Shown: positions 15,245 to 21,631 of the stretch, piece after piece | How positions within the stretch are numbered: the stretch's first letter is position 1 | Layout of the letters: each line of letters begins with the position of its first letter | Origin: an uncultured Roseiflexaceae bacterium | Lineage (GTDB): Bacteria > Chloroflexota > Chloroflexia > Chloroflexales > Roseiflexaceae | Reading direction: 5' to 3' | Length of the DNA: 23,369 nucleotides | Assembly (NCBI GenBank): GCA_937974195.1 | Contig: CALJIC010000046.1 | Span: 1-23,369, forward strand | Translations under genes and position numbers: made by a program | The notes under the pieces: generated by a model | Databases searched by the model: none | The model's input: only the letters and a program-made list of their open reading frames with translations | Told to the model about the DNA's origin: nothing

Positions 15245-16138
15245 CTATGTCAGTTTTTGCTGCTGCTCGCGGAAGGCCTGCGGGGCGGTGCCGGTGAGGC
15301 GCTTGAACGTCTTGCTGAAGTGGAAGAGGTCGCTGTACCCCAGGGCCTGGGCGATCTCCTTGATCGGCAGATCGGTGAACTGCAGGTAGCGCCGGGCCTC
15401 GAGCACGATCCGCTCGTCGATCAGCTGCTTGGTGGACTTGCCGACGATCCGCCCGAGGATGCGCGAGAGCCGGGCGGGCGCGATGCCGAGCGCCCCGGCG
15501 TAGTGCTGCACGTCGTGGCGGCTGGCGAAGCTGCGCTCGAGCAGCGCCATGAACTCCTGGTAGATGCGGTACTCCTCCTGCTGGTGCTGGTCCGCGCGCA
15601 TGGCGCGCTGGTGGATGCGCTCGACGCGGATGATCAGCGCCGAGAGCAGGTGGCGCAGGGCGCTGTCGCGCTGGAGGGCCGCGGGGGCTGCGTACTCGGC
15701 CTCGAGCAGGTCGAGCACCGGGCGCAGCTCCCGCAGGTCGGCGGGGGTCAGCGCGAGCGCCTGCCTCGCCCCAAGCTGGCTGAAGAGCGTCGTGTGGTAG
15801 TTCCAGCTCGGGCTGATCAACCCCGCCGGCAGGAAGTCGTCGGTGAAGCGCACGATCCAGCCCGTCAGATCGTCGCCGCCCTCGACGACGTGCACCTGCC
15901 CGCGGGCGATCAGGAAGACCGCCGGCGGCGGCTGCTCGAAGCGCTGCCCGTCGATCGTGTGGCGGAAGCTGCCGGACTCGATGATCAGCAGCTCCTGGAA
16001 GTTGTGGCGGTGCGGCGGGTCGTCGAAGGGCTGCGGCATCGTGTCGCCGGCCATGCGCCGCAGGTAGAACGCCGCCGAGCGCTCGCGCGCCTCGCCGTAG
16101 GCGAGCTCGACGTAGTCAATGGGCTCGCGGGAGATCAT
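15245..16138 (-). CDS. AraC-family transcriptional regulator with cupin sensor domain
   Basis: 297 residues. The N terminus carries a cupin-like pocket, with DPPHRHNFQELLIIESGSF at about 38-58 and a later VFLIARGQVHVVEGG. The C-terminal AraC DNA-binding domain has two helix-turn-helix units, DVQHYAGALGIAPARLSRIL (about 208-227) and the more conserved LPIKEIAQALGYSDLFHFSK with FKRLTGTAPQAFRE behind it. The ATG at 16138 follows the GNAT stop by one base (TGA-G-ATG), and no strong ribosome site is seen, pointing to translational coupling. The effector is unknown. Candidate targets are its own transcript and the downstream DUF6069-VOC pair. Confidence 0.92.
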   Translation of the reverse strand: MISREPIDYVELAYGEARERSAAFYLRRMAGDTMPQPFDDPPHRHNFQELLIIESGSFRHTIDGQRFEQPPPAVFLIARGQVHVVEGGDDLTGWIVRFTDDFLPAGLISPSWNYHTTLFSQLGARQALALTPADLRELRPVLDLLEAEYAAPAALQRDSALRHLLSALIIRVERIHQRAMRADQHQQEEYRIYQEFMALLERSFASRHDVQHYAGALGIAPARLSRILGRIVGKSTKQLIDERIVLEARRYLQFTDLPIKEIAQALGYSDLFHFSKTFKRLTGTAPQAFREQQQKLT

Positions 16139-16139
16139 C

Positions 16140-16589
16140 TCAGCTCAGGAGCTTGCGGTACTGCACGAACCCCGTGCGATCGGCGAGCTGGTCGTACAGC
16201 GCCATGGCCTGCGCGTTCGTCTCGTGCGTCAGCCAGTAGACGCGGCTGGCCCCCTGCTGGCGCGCGGCCTCGTAGACCGCCTCGATCAGCGCGCGCCCGA
16301 CCCCGCGCCCGCGGAACGCCGGCGCGGTGAACAGGTCCTGCAGGTAGCAGTAGGGGCCGGGCGTCCAGCTCGAGCGGTGGAACAGGTAGTGGACGATGCC
16401 GACCAGGCCGCCCTGCAGGAAGGCGCCCAGGGCGTACATCGGCTCCGCGGGGTCGTGGAAGCGCCGCCAGGTGAGGTCGGTGGTGTCCGGCGGGAGGTCG
16501 ACGTTGTAGAACTCCTGGTAGCCCTTCCACAGCGGCTCCCAGGCGTCCCGGTCCGCGGGCGTCAGCAGCCTGACGCTGGCTTGCTCCAT
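16140..16589 (-). CDS. GNAT-family N-acetyltransferase
   Basis: 149 residues from ATG 16589, chosen over an in-frame TTG at 16595 because GGAG lies seven bases before the ATG. It transfers an acetyl group from acetyl-CoA to an amine; the acceptor is unknown. The acetyl-CoA pyrophosphate loop FRGRGVGRAL lies at about 92-102, preceded by the beta-4 strand YLQDLFTAPA, and the C terminus has ETNAQAMALYDQLADRTGF, typical of motif B. Single-domain length is normal. It starts 17 bp after the LacI remnant and overlaps the coupling region of the AraC gene, so the two intact genes probably share a transcript. Confidence 0.9.
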   Translation of the reverse strand: MEQASVRLLTPADRDAWEPLWKGYQEFYNVDLPPDTTDLTWRRFHDPAEPMYALGAFLQGGLVGIVHYLFHRSSWTPGPYCYLQDLFTAPAFRGRGVGRALIEAVYEAARQQGASRVYWLTHETNAQAMALYDQLADRTGFVQYRKLLS

Positions 16590-16605
16590 CTTCAAGCTCC
16601 TTCAC

Positions 16606-16992
16606 TCATAAACAGGTGCGCCAGCAGCGCCTGCCGTGCGCGATCAGGTGGTCGGTCGCCGCCCGCGCGCCGCGCCGGTCGTCCGGCCCGATCGATGGCA
16701 GGCCGGGCTTGTGCCGGCGTAGAGCACGATCGGCGCGCCGTAGCTGGTGCACAGCGCTACCACCTCGTCGGTCACGAACGCCGGGAGCAGGTAGGCGCCG
16801 GCGCCGCGCGGGATCAGCGTCAGGTCGTCCGGCACCAGCGTGCTGCGGGTGAGGTGGACGCTCAGGGCGCTGCATAGGATGAGGCAGTAGCCGAGATCGG
16901 AGGCGGCCGCGCACGATCGGTCCGGTGTGGTCGTTGCTCAGGTGCTCGCCCAGGACGACGCAGATCGTGATTGCGGTGGTGCGCTTGAGCAT
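16606..16992 (-). pseudogene. Frameshifted, truncated remnant of a LacI-family regulator (sensor domain)
   Basis: Reading from ATG 16992, LKRTTAITICVVLGEHLSND resembles the start of a LacI ligand-binding domain (the usual form is TIGVVLP..SN). After about 16908 the protein continues in the next frame as AASDLGYCLILCSA and then VTDEVVALCTSYGAPIVLYAG. Near 16705 it returns to the first frame as LPSIGPDDRRGARAATDHLI, very like the conserved LacI stretch PSVGPDN..GARAATRHL. The DNA-binding helix-turn-helix is missing upstream and the second lobe is missing after the TGA at 16606. Two frame changes plus loss of both ends mark a decayed gene. The reading frames alone would otherwise look like short hypotheticals. 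Confidence 0.75.
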
Positions 16993-17024
16993 AGGTCTTC
17001 TCGTGGGCGGCGTTCGCTGCCGGA

Positions 17025-17030
17025 ATTATA
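17025..17030 (-). promoter_or_regulatory. -10 box, minus strand, upstream of the LacI remnant and GNAT-AraC
   Basis: TATAAT on the minus strand (ATTATA on the plus). It lies 33 bp before the remnant's ATG. No clear -35 at the standard distance. It probably still drives the GNAT-AraC transcript through the remnant. Confidence 0.45.
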
Positions 17031-17050
17031 CACTCAGACGCCTGGCGGGG

Positions 17051-17056
17051 TATAAT
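17051..17056 (+). promoter_or_regulatory. -10 box, plus strand, upstream of acetoacetate-CoA ligase
   Basis: Perfect TATAAT, 20 bp from the oppositely oriented TATAAT at 17025-17030, so this is a compact divergent promoter. A consensus -35 is not evident; that region overlaps the other promoter. The leader to the ligase start would be about 250 nt. Confidence 0.55.
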
Positions 17057-17313
17057 CTGTGCAACCTACGCCGCAACGCGCTGAAGAAGCGGCTGAAGCC
17101 ACACGGGTGGCTCAGCCACACGAGTGACGCGGCGGCCTGGCCCCGCACCCCTCGAACGGGTATGGGGAGGCCACGTCTCCCCGGGATCTCCCTCGTTCTG
17201 CCGCTCCGCGGCGGCTTTGTCTCCGCAGAGCGGCAGAGGGCGGGCGGCACGGCCGCGTCACTCCTGCCAGCGGGCTGGTGTGTTGTGTGGGTGGAGCAGG
17301 AAGGGAGGGTGCG
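17057..17313 (+). other. Structured untranslated leader of the acetoacetate-CoA ligase gene
   Basis: No convincing gene. It holds a GTGGC/GCCAC hairpin near 17106-17118, the repeat hairpins at 17164-17236 and a ribosome site GGGAGG shortly before ATG 17314. No riboswitch or tRNA is recognised. Confidence 0.5.
17164..17236. repeat. Two-hairpin repeat copy in the ligase leader
   Basis: The first hairpin is GGGGAG (17164-17169) with CTCCCC (17177-17182). The second has 14-bp arms, 17198-17211 and 17223-17236, with one mismatch and an 11-nt loop. The second arm, CCGCAGAGCGGCAG, shares its core with 14582-14593 and, inverted, with 20262-20273. The spacer matches the minus-strand sequence near 15120-15140. 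Confidence 0.65.
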
Positions 17314-19344
17314 ATGAGGCATCTGTCAGAGGGCGACGTGCTCTGGACGCCGTCTCTGGCGCACCAGCGCGGCAGCGCGCTGCACCGCTATATGGAGTGG
17401 CTGGCGCTCGAGAAGGGACTGTCCTTCACCACCTACGATGAGCTCTGGCAGTGGTCGGTCGCGGACGTCGGGGCGTTCTGGGCGACGCAGTGGGAGTTCT
17501 TCAGCATCTGCGCCACGCGCGAGCCGAGCGCCGCGCTGGCCGAGCGGGCGATGCCGGGGGCGCGCTGGTTCCCCGGCGCCGAGCTGAGCTACGCCGAGCA
17601 CGCCTTCCGCCACGCCTCCGCCGACCGCCCGGCGATCATCTCGAAGTCCGAGATCCGGCCGCTCGCCGAGCTCTCGTGGGACGAGCTGCGCCGCCAGGTC
17701 GGCTCGGTCGCCGACGCGCTGCGGCGGATGGGCGTCCGGCAGGGGGACCGGGTGGTGGCCTACCTGCCGAACATCCCCGAGGCGGTGGTCGCGTTCCTGG
17801 CCTGCGCCAGCATCGGCGCGATCTGGTCGAGCTGCTCGCCGGACATGGGCGCCGCCAGCGTGAGCGACCGCTTCCAGCAGATCGAGCCCAAGGTGCTGTT
17901 CGCGGTGGACGGCTACAGCTACGGCGGCAAGCCCTTCGACCGGCGGGCGGTGGTGCGAGAGCTGCGCGCCAGGCTGCCGACGCTCGAGCGCGTCGTGCTG
18001 GTGCCCTACCTGGACGAGGCGGCGCGGCCCGACGACCCGCAGGTGGTCCTGTGGGCCGACGTCGTGTCCGGCAGCGCCCCGCTGACCTTCGCGCAGCTGC
18101 CGTTCGACCACCCGCTGTGGGTGCTGTACTCCTCGGGCACCACCGGCCTGCCCAAGCCGATCGTCCAGGGGCAGGGCGGCATCCTGCTCGAGCACCTCAA
18201 GTCGCTGGAGCTGCACCTGGACCTCAGCCCGGCCGACCGGTTCTTCTGGTACACCACCACCGGCTGGATGATGTGGAACTTCCTGGTGGGCGGGCTGCTG
18301 ATCGGCTGCCCGATCCTGCTCTACGACGGCAGCCCGGCCTACCCGGACATGGGCGCGCTGTGGCGGTTCGCCGAGGAGAGCGCCATGACGTTCTTCGGCA
18401 CGAGCGCGGCCTACATCAGCGCCTGCGTGAAGGCGGGCATCAGGCCCGGCGCCAGCTACGACCTGAGGCGGCTGTGCGGCGTCGGCTCCACCGGCTCGCC
18501 GCTGCCGGTCGAGGGGTTCGGCTGGGTGTACGAGCACGTCGGGTCCGACATCTGGCTGGCGTCGATCAGCGGCGGCACCGACGTCTGCACGGCCTTCGTC
18601 GGCGGCTGCCCGCTGCTGCCCGTCCACGCCGGCGAGATCCAGTGCCGCTGCTTGGGCGCCAAGGTCGAGGCGTACGACGAGCAGGGCCGGCCGGTGATCG
18701 ACCAGGTCGGCGAGCTGGTGATCACCGAGCCGATGCCCTCGATGCCGCTGTACTTCTGGGGCGACCGCGAGGGCAGGCGCTACCGCGAGAGCTACTTCGA
18801 GAAGTACCCCGGCGTATGGCGGCACGGCGACTGGGTGAAGATCACGGAGCGCGGCAGCGTGGTGATCTACGGCCGGTCGGACTCGACGATCAACCGCATG
18901 GGGGTGCGGCTGGGCACCAGCGAGGTGTACCGGGTGGTGGAGGCGCTCCCGGAGGTGCTCGACAGCCTGGTGATCGACCTGGAGGGGCTGGGCGGCGCGC
19001 CGTACATGGCTCTGTTCGTGGTCCTGCGCGACGGCCTGGCGCTCGACGATGGGCTCAGGCAGCGGGTGAACGCGGCGATCCGCGAGGCGCTCTCGCCGCG
19101 CTGTGTCCCGGACGAGATCTTCGCCATCCCGGAGGTGCCGCGCACGCTGAACGGCAAGAAGCTGGAGGTGCCGATCAAGAAGATCCTCCTGGGCGCCCCG
19201 GTGGAGAAGGCCGCCAACCCGGACGCGATGGCCAACCCGCACACGCTGGCCTACTTCGCCGAGCTGGCCGAGCGCTTGCGCGAGCGGCTCGGCCGCACTG
19301 AGGCGGGGGCCACAGGCCGCGCAGGGGGTGCACCGGGCTCCTGA
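17314..19344 (+). CDS. aacS: Acetoacetate-CoA ligase (acetoacetyl-CoA synthetase)
   Basis: 676 residues from ATG 17314, which follows GGGAGG; longer in-frame starts read into the leader. It activates acetoacetate with ATP and CoA to acetoacetyl-CoA through an adenylate (EC 6.2.1.16). An ACS-type N-terminal segment with YMEWLALEKGLSF is followed by the P-loop-like YSSGTTGLPK (272-281), SISGGTDVC, which is typical of this family, WRHGDW, YGRSDSTINRMGVRLG and the catalytic lysine region LNGKKLEVP (K615 the likely residue). Length and motif set fit AacS better than acetyl-CoA synthetase. It would serve ketone-body or polyhydroxybutyrate use, or leucine-derived acetoacetate, in the cytosol. No pathway genes adjoin it. 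Confidence 0.93.
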   Translation: MRHLSEGDVLWTPSLAHQRGSALHRYMEWLALEKGLSFTTYDELWQWSVADVGAFWATQWEFFSICATREPSAALAERAMPGARWFPGAELSYAEHAFRHASADRPAIISKSEIRPLAELSWDELRRQVGSVADALRRMGVRQGDRVVAYLPNIPEAVVAFLACASIGAIWSSCSPDMGAASVSDRFQQIEPKVLFAVDGYSYGGKPFDRRAVVRELRARLPTLERVVLVPYLDEAARPDDPQVVLWADVVSGSAPLTFAQLPFDHPLWVLYSSGTTGLPKPIVQGQGGILLEHLKSLELHLDLSPADRFFWYTTTGWMMWNFLVGGLLIGCPILLYDGSPAYPDMGALWRFAEESAMTFFGTSAAYISACVKAGIRPGASYDLRRLCGVGSTGSPLPVEGFGWVYEHVGSDIWLASISGGTDVCTAFVGGCPLLPVHAGEIQCRCLGAKVEAYDEQGRPVIDQVGELVITEPMPSMPLYFWGDREGRRYRESYFEKYPGVWRHGDWVKITERGSVVIYGRSDSTINRMGVRLGTSEVYRVVEALPEVLDSLVIDLEGLGGAPYMALFVVLRDGLALDDGLRQRVNAAIREALSPRCVPDEIFAIPEVPRTLNGKKLEVPIKKILLGAPVEKAANPDAMANPHTLAYFAELAERLRERLGRTEAGATGRAGGAPGS

Positions 19345-19368
19345 CAGGAGGTTCGCTGGCGCGCTCCT

Positions 19369-19938
19369 CTACTGCGCCCCTCGAAGGAGCTCCGCCAGCC
19401 GCGCCGCCAGGGCCGCGTCGTCCACCTGCGCGAAGTCCGTCGTATCGACCTCGATCAGCACGCTGTCGACGTCGAGCGGGTCGAGCCGGCCGCGCAGGAG
19501 CAACGGGCGCAGCTCCTCGACCAGCTGCCGCTCCATGTGCCCTGGGTGGCGCCGGCCGGAGCGCGCGCGGGCGCGGTGGCGCTCGACGAGCACCTGCCCG
19601 TCGGTGACGCACAGCACCTGGGCGACGGCCACCGGCGTGCGCTGCTGGATGGCGCGCAGCCGGGCGGTGTCGTGCTCGGGGTGGAAGTTGCTCTCGGCGA
19701 TGCAGGAGCGCCCGGCCGCCAGCTCGGACTCGACCAGCGCGAACAGCACCGCGGTGCTCGTCACGCCGAGCCGCCTGGACCAGGCGCGGTTGCCCCAGCC
19801 GAGCGTGTCGAACAGCGCCTCCTTGATCAGATCCTTGGCGAACACCGGCAGCCCGAGGCGGCCGGCGAGCTTGCGCGCCAGGCTGCTCTTGCCAGTGCAC
19901 GGCAGGCCGGTCACGATGATCAGCGTTGGCTTCGCCAT
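19369..19938 (-). CDS. P-loop kinase-like ATP-binding protein (AAA_33 / zeta-like fold)
   Basis: 189 residues from ATG 19938; longer readings extend into the repeat array and look non-coding. Walker A is GLPCTGKS (11-18), right at the N terminus as in gluconate kinase, chloramphenicol phosphotransferase and zeta-toxin relatives. FAKDLIKEALFD and CIAESNFHPEHD follow, the second likely the acidic/base motif, and then a basic lid-like segment with RHRARARSGRRHPGHM. It should phosphorylate a small molecule or nucleotide; the substrate is unknown. No antitoxin-like gene precedes it, so a toxin role is not supported. It is convergent with the ligase gene, 24 bp apart. Confidence 0.85.
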   Translation of the reverse strand: MAKPTLIIVTGLPCTGKSSLARKLAGRLGLPVFAKDLIKEALFDTLGWGNRAWSRRLGVTSTAVLFALVESELAAGRSCIAESNFHPEHDTARLRAIQQRTPVAVAQVLCVTDGQVLVERHRARARSGRRHPGHMERQLVEELRPLLLRGRLDPLDVDSVLIEVDTTDFAQVDDAALAARLAELLRGAQ

Positions 19939-20044
19939 GTGGGTGCTCTGCGCTCGGTGCGTGCCGCTCTCGGCATACGATACCACAACCGCCGGCAGCG
20001 GGGGCGCAGCGCGCCGCAGGCCCACAGCGAGTCCTACAGACAGT

Positions 20045-20250
20045 GGGAGGCGCGGAGGGCCGCAGGCCTCCCACAGCCTTGGTGCCGGCGGCGGGAGGAG
20101 TGAAGGGTCGCAGGGCTGCGATAGCCGTGGCCCGACGGCGGGAGGCGCGGAGGGCCGCAGGGCTGCGATAGCCTTGGTGCCGGCGAGAGGCGCGGAGGCT
20201 ATGGCCCAACAGCGGGAGGTGTGGAGGGCCGCAGGCCCTCCACAGACGCC
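20045..20250. repeat. Degenerate tandem array of about 47-bp units
   Basis: Units begin with GGGAGG-like heads at 20045, 20093, 20140, 20186 (shortened to 28 bp by an internal deletion) and 20214 (the start of the two-hairpin element). Shared words are GGGAGGCGCGGAGGGCCGCA, GGGCTGCGATAGCC and TTGGTGCCGGCG. Units 2 and 3 are most alike. It lies between the kinase gene and the enolase-superfamily gene. The reading frames through it are shadows. Confidence 0.75.
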
Positions 20251-20301
20251 TTTTCCCCAGCGCTCTGCGGCAGCGAAGCTGCCACAGAGCGCTGGGGAAA
20301 T
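20214..20301 (+). repeat. Two-hairpin dispersed repeat, copy 2
   Basis: The first hairpin has 10-bp perfect arms 20221-20230 and 20234-20243 with the loop GCA. The second has arms 20252-20267 and 20285-20300 (16 bp, perfect), a C/A mismatch, six more pairs (20269-20274 with 20278-20283) and a GAA loop. It aligns end to end with 23-109. The second stem ends 15 bp before the -10 box of the next gene, so it covers the -35 position. Confidence 0.8.
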
Positions 20302-20314
20302 AAAAAAGATAGAG

Positions 20315-20320
20315 TATACT
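20315..20320 (+). promoter_or_regulatory. -10 box of the enolase-superfamily gene
   Basis: TATACT in a short AT-rich patch (ATAAAAAAGATAGAG upstream). The -35 position falls in the right arm of the large hairpin ending at 20300, and no consensus -35 is visible. The leader to ATG 20379 is about 50 nt with GAGGT as ribosome site. Confidence 0.55.
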
Positions 20321-20378
20321 GGCCTCCACCGGGAGCCCGAGGTTCTCCCTCGGCCAGTAACGCAGCGAGGTCGCAACC

Positions 20379-21545
20379 ATGAAGATCACCGACGTCCGCA
20401 CAGCGGTGGTGCAGGCCAACTTCGAGTGGATCCTCGTGCGAGTCTACACCGACGAGGGGGTGGTGGGGCTAGGGGAGTGCTACTGGGGGGCCGGGGTCGA
20501 GAACATCGTCCGGCGCCTGAAGGCGGTGCTCGTCGGCGAGGACCCCCAGAACATCGACTGGCTCTACCAGAAGATGGTGCGCGCGATGTCCGGCGCGGGC
20601 TCGACCGGCGGCGCCACCGTCGCGGCGATCAGCGGCGTCGAGATCGCGCTGTGGGATCTGAAGGGCAAGATCCTCAACACGCCGATCTACAACCTGCTCG
20701 GCGGCAAGTACCGCACGGCCATCCGCACCTACGCCGACTGCGGCCACGGGGCGGCGCCCACCCCGGAGGCCTGGGCCGAGCGCGCCCGCCGCGCGGTGGA
20801 GCGGGGCTTCACGGCGATCAAGTTCGACATCGACAACATCGACCCGGAGCGCTTCTGGGACCCGTCGCACGTCGGGGTTGGGCGCAAGGGCTGGATGATG
20901 CAGCAGGCGCCCGTCTCGAACGCCGAGCTCGACCTCATGATCGAGCTCGTCGGCGCGGTGCGCGAGGCGATCGGCCCCACGATAGACCTGGCGCTGGACT
21001 GCCACTGGAACTACTCCACCCGCGACGCGATCACCATCGCCCGCGAGATGGAGCCGTTCCGCATCATGTGGCTCGAGGACCCCACGCCGCCCGACAACGT
21101 CGAGGCGCTCAAGCGCGTCACCGACGCCTCGCCGGTGCCGATCTGCTCCGGCGAGAACCACTACACCCGCCACGGCCTGCGCCAGATGATCGTCTCGCAG
21201 GCGGTCGATATCATCCAGCCGGACATCCCCAAGGTCGGCGGGTTGCTGGAGGCCAAGAAGATCGCGGACCTGGCCGACATCTACTACATCCCGATGGCGG
21301 CGCACAACGTGTCCAGCCCGATCGCGACGATCGCGGCCTGCCACGCGCTGGCCTCGATGCGCAACGCGCTGATCATCGAGTTCCACTCGCAGGATGTGGA
21401 GTGGTGGGATGCGCTGGTGACCGGCGAGGAGGGCCTGATCCACAACGGCTACATTCAGCTCAGCGACCGGCCGGGCCACGGGCTGGAGCTGAACGAGGAC
21501 GTGGCCCGCGCCCACCTGCAGGAGGGCTCCACGTTCTTCGAGTGA
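20379..21545 (+). CDS. Mandelate racemase / muconate lactonizing enzyme family protein, probable acid-sugar dehydratase
   Basis: 388 residues, normal family length. Enolase-superfamily metal ligands are D207 (in LDCHWNY), E233 (in WLEDPTPP) and E259 (in SGENH). The probable catalytic bases are K148 in AIKFD, with D150 two residues on, and H309 in AAHNV; H209 of the D-x-H motif is typical of the sugar-acid dehydratase branch (galactonate, gluconate, mannonate types). These enzymes abstract the alpha proton of a carboxylate using magnesium. The exact substrate cannot be told, and no transporter or aldolase neighbours it. It is convergent with the NDP-kinase-like gene, with a hairpin between. 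Own promoter; gene probably monocistronic. Confidence 0.9.
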   Translation: MKITDVRTAVVQANFEWILVRVYTDEGVVGLGECYWGAGVENIVRRLKAVLVGEDPQNIDWLYQKMVRAMSGAGSTGGATVAAISGVEIALWDLKGKILNTPIYNLLGGKYRTAIRTYADCGHGAAPTPEAWAERARRAVERGFTAIKFDIDNIDPERFWDPSHVGVGRKGWMMQQAPVSNAELDLMIELVGAVREAIGPTIDLALDCHWNYSTRDAITIAREMEPFRIMWLEDPTPPDNVEALKRVTDASPVPICSGENHYTRHGLRQMIVSQAVDIIQPDIPKVGGLLEAKKIADLADIYYIPMAAHNVSSPIATIAACHALASMRNALIIEFHSQDVEWWDALVTGEEGLIHNGYIQLSDRPGHGLELNEDVARAHLQEGSTFFE

Positions 21546-21631
21546 TCCACGGAGAGCACGGAGGACACAGAGGCGAAGAACACAGGAGGGCACGGATCCA
21601 GCTATCCGTGCCCTCCGTGCCCTCCGTGGAT
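21545..21631. terminator. Convergent terminator with two alternative foldings
   Basis: Perfect 13-bp arms 21585-21597 and 21604-21616 with a 6-nt loop form the main hairpin. In addition 21545-21564 is complementary to 21612-21631 at 19 of 20 positions, an outer stem that overlaps the inner right arm and so competes with or extends it. It lies exactly between the stop codons of two convergent genes and would work in both directions. It contains ACACGGAGG-like words in near-tandem. Confidence 0.7.

Noticed and set aside
17057..17160. tRNA or riboswitch
   Set aside because: No cloverleaf with a TTC loop and anticodon arm could be drawn, and no known riboswitch core was recognised.
17326..19242. 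638-codon minus-strand open frame opposite aacS
   Set aside because: Antisense shadow of a clearly conserved enzyme; no motifs.
19369..19938. Zeta toxin of a toxin-antitoxin pair
   Set aside because: Only the Walker A and general fold are shared; no small antitoxin gene adjoins, so it is called a generic small kinase.
20045..20250. Possible CRISPR array
   Set aside because: Units are tandem and degenerate without unique spacers of constant length; no cas genes nearby.
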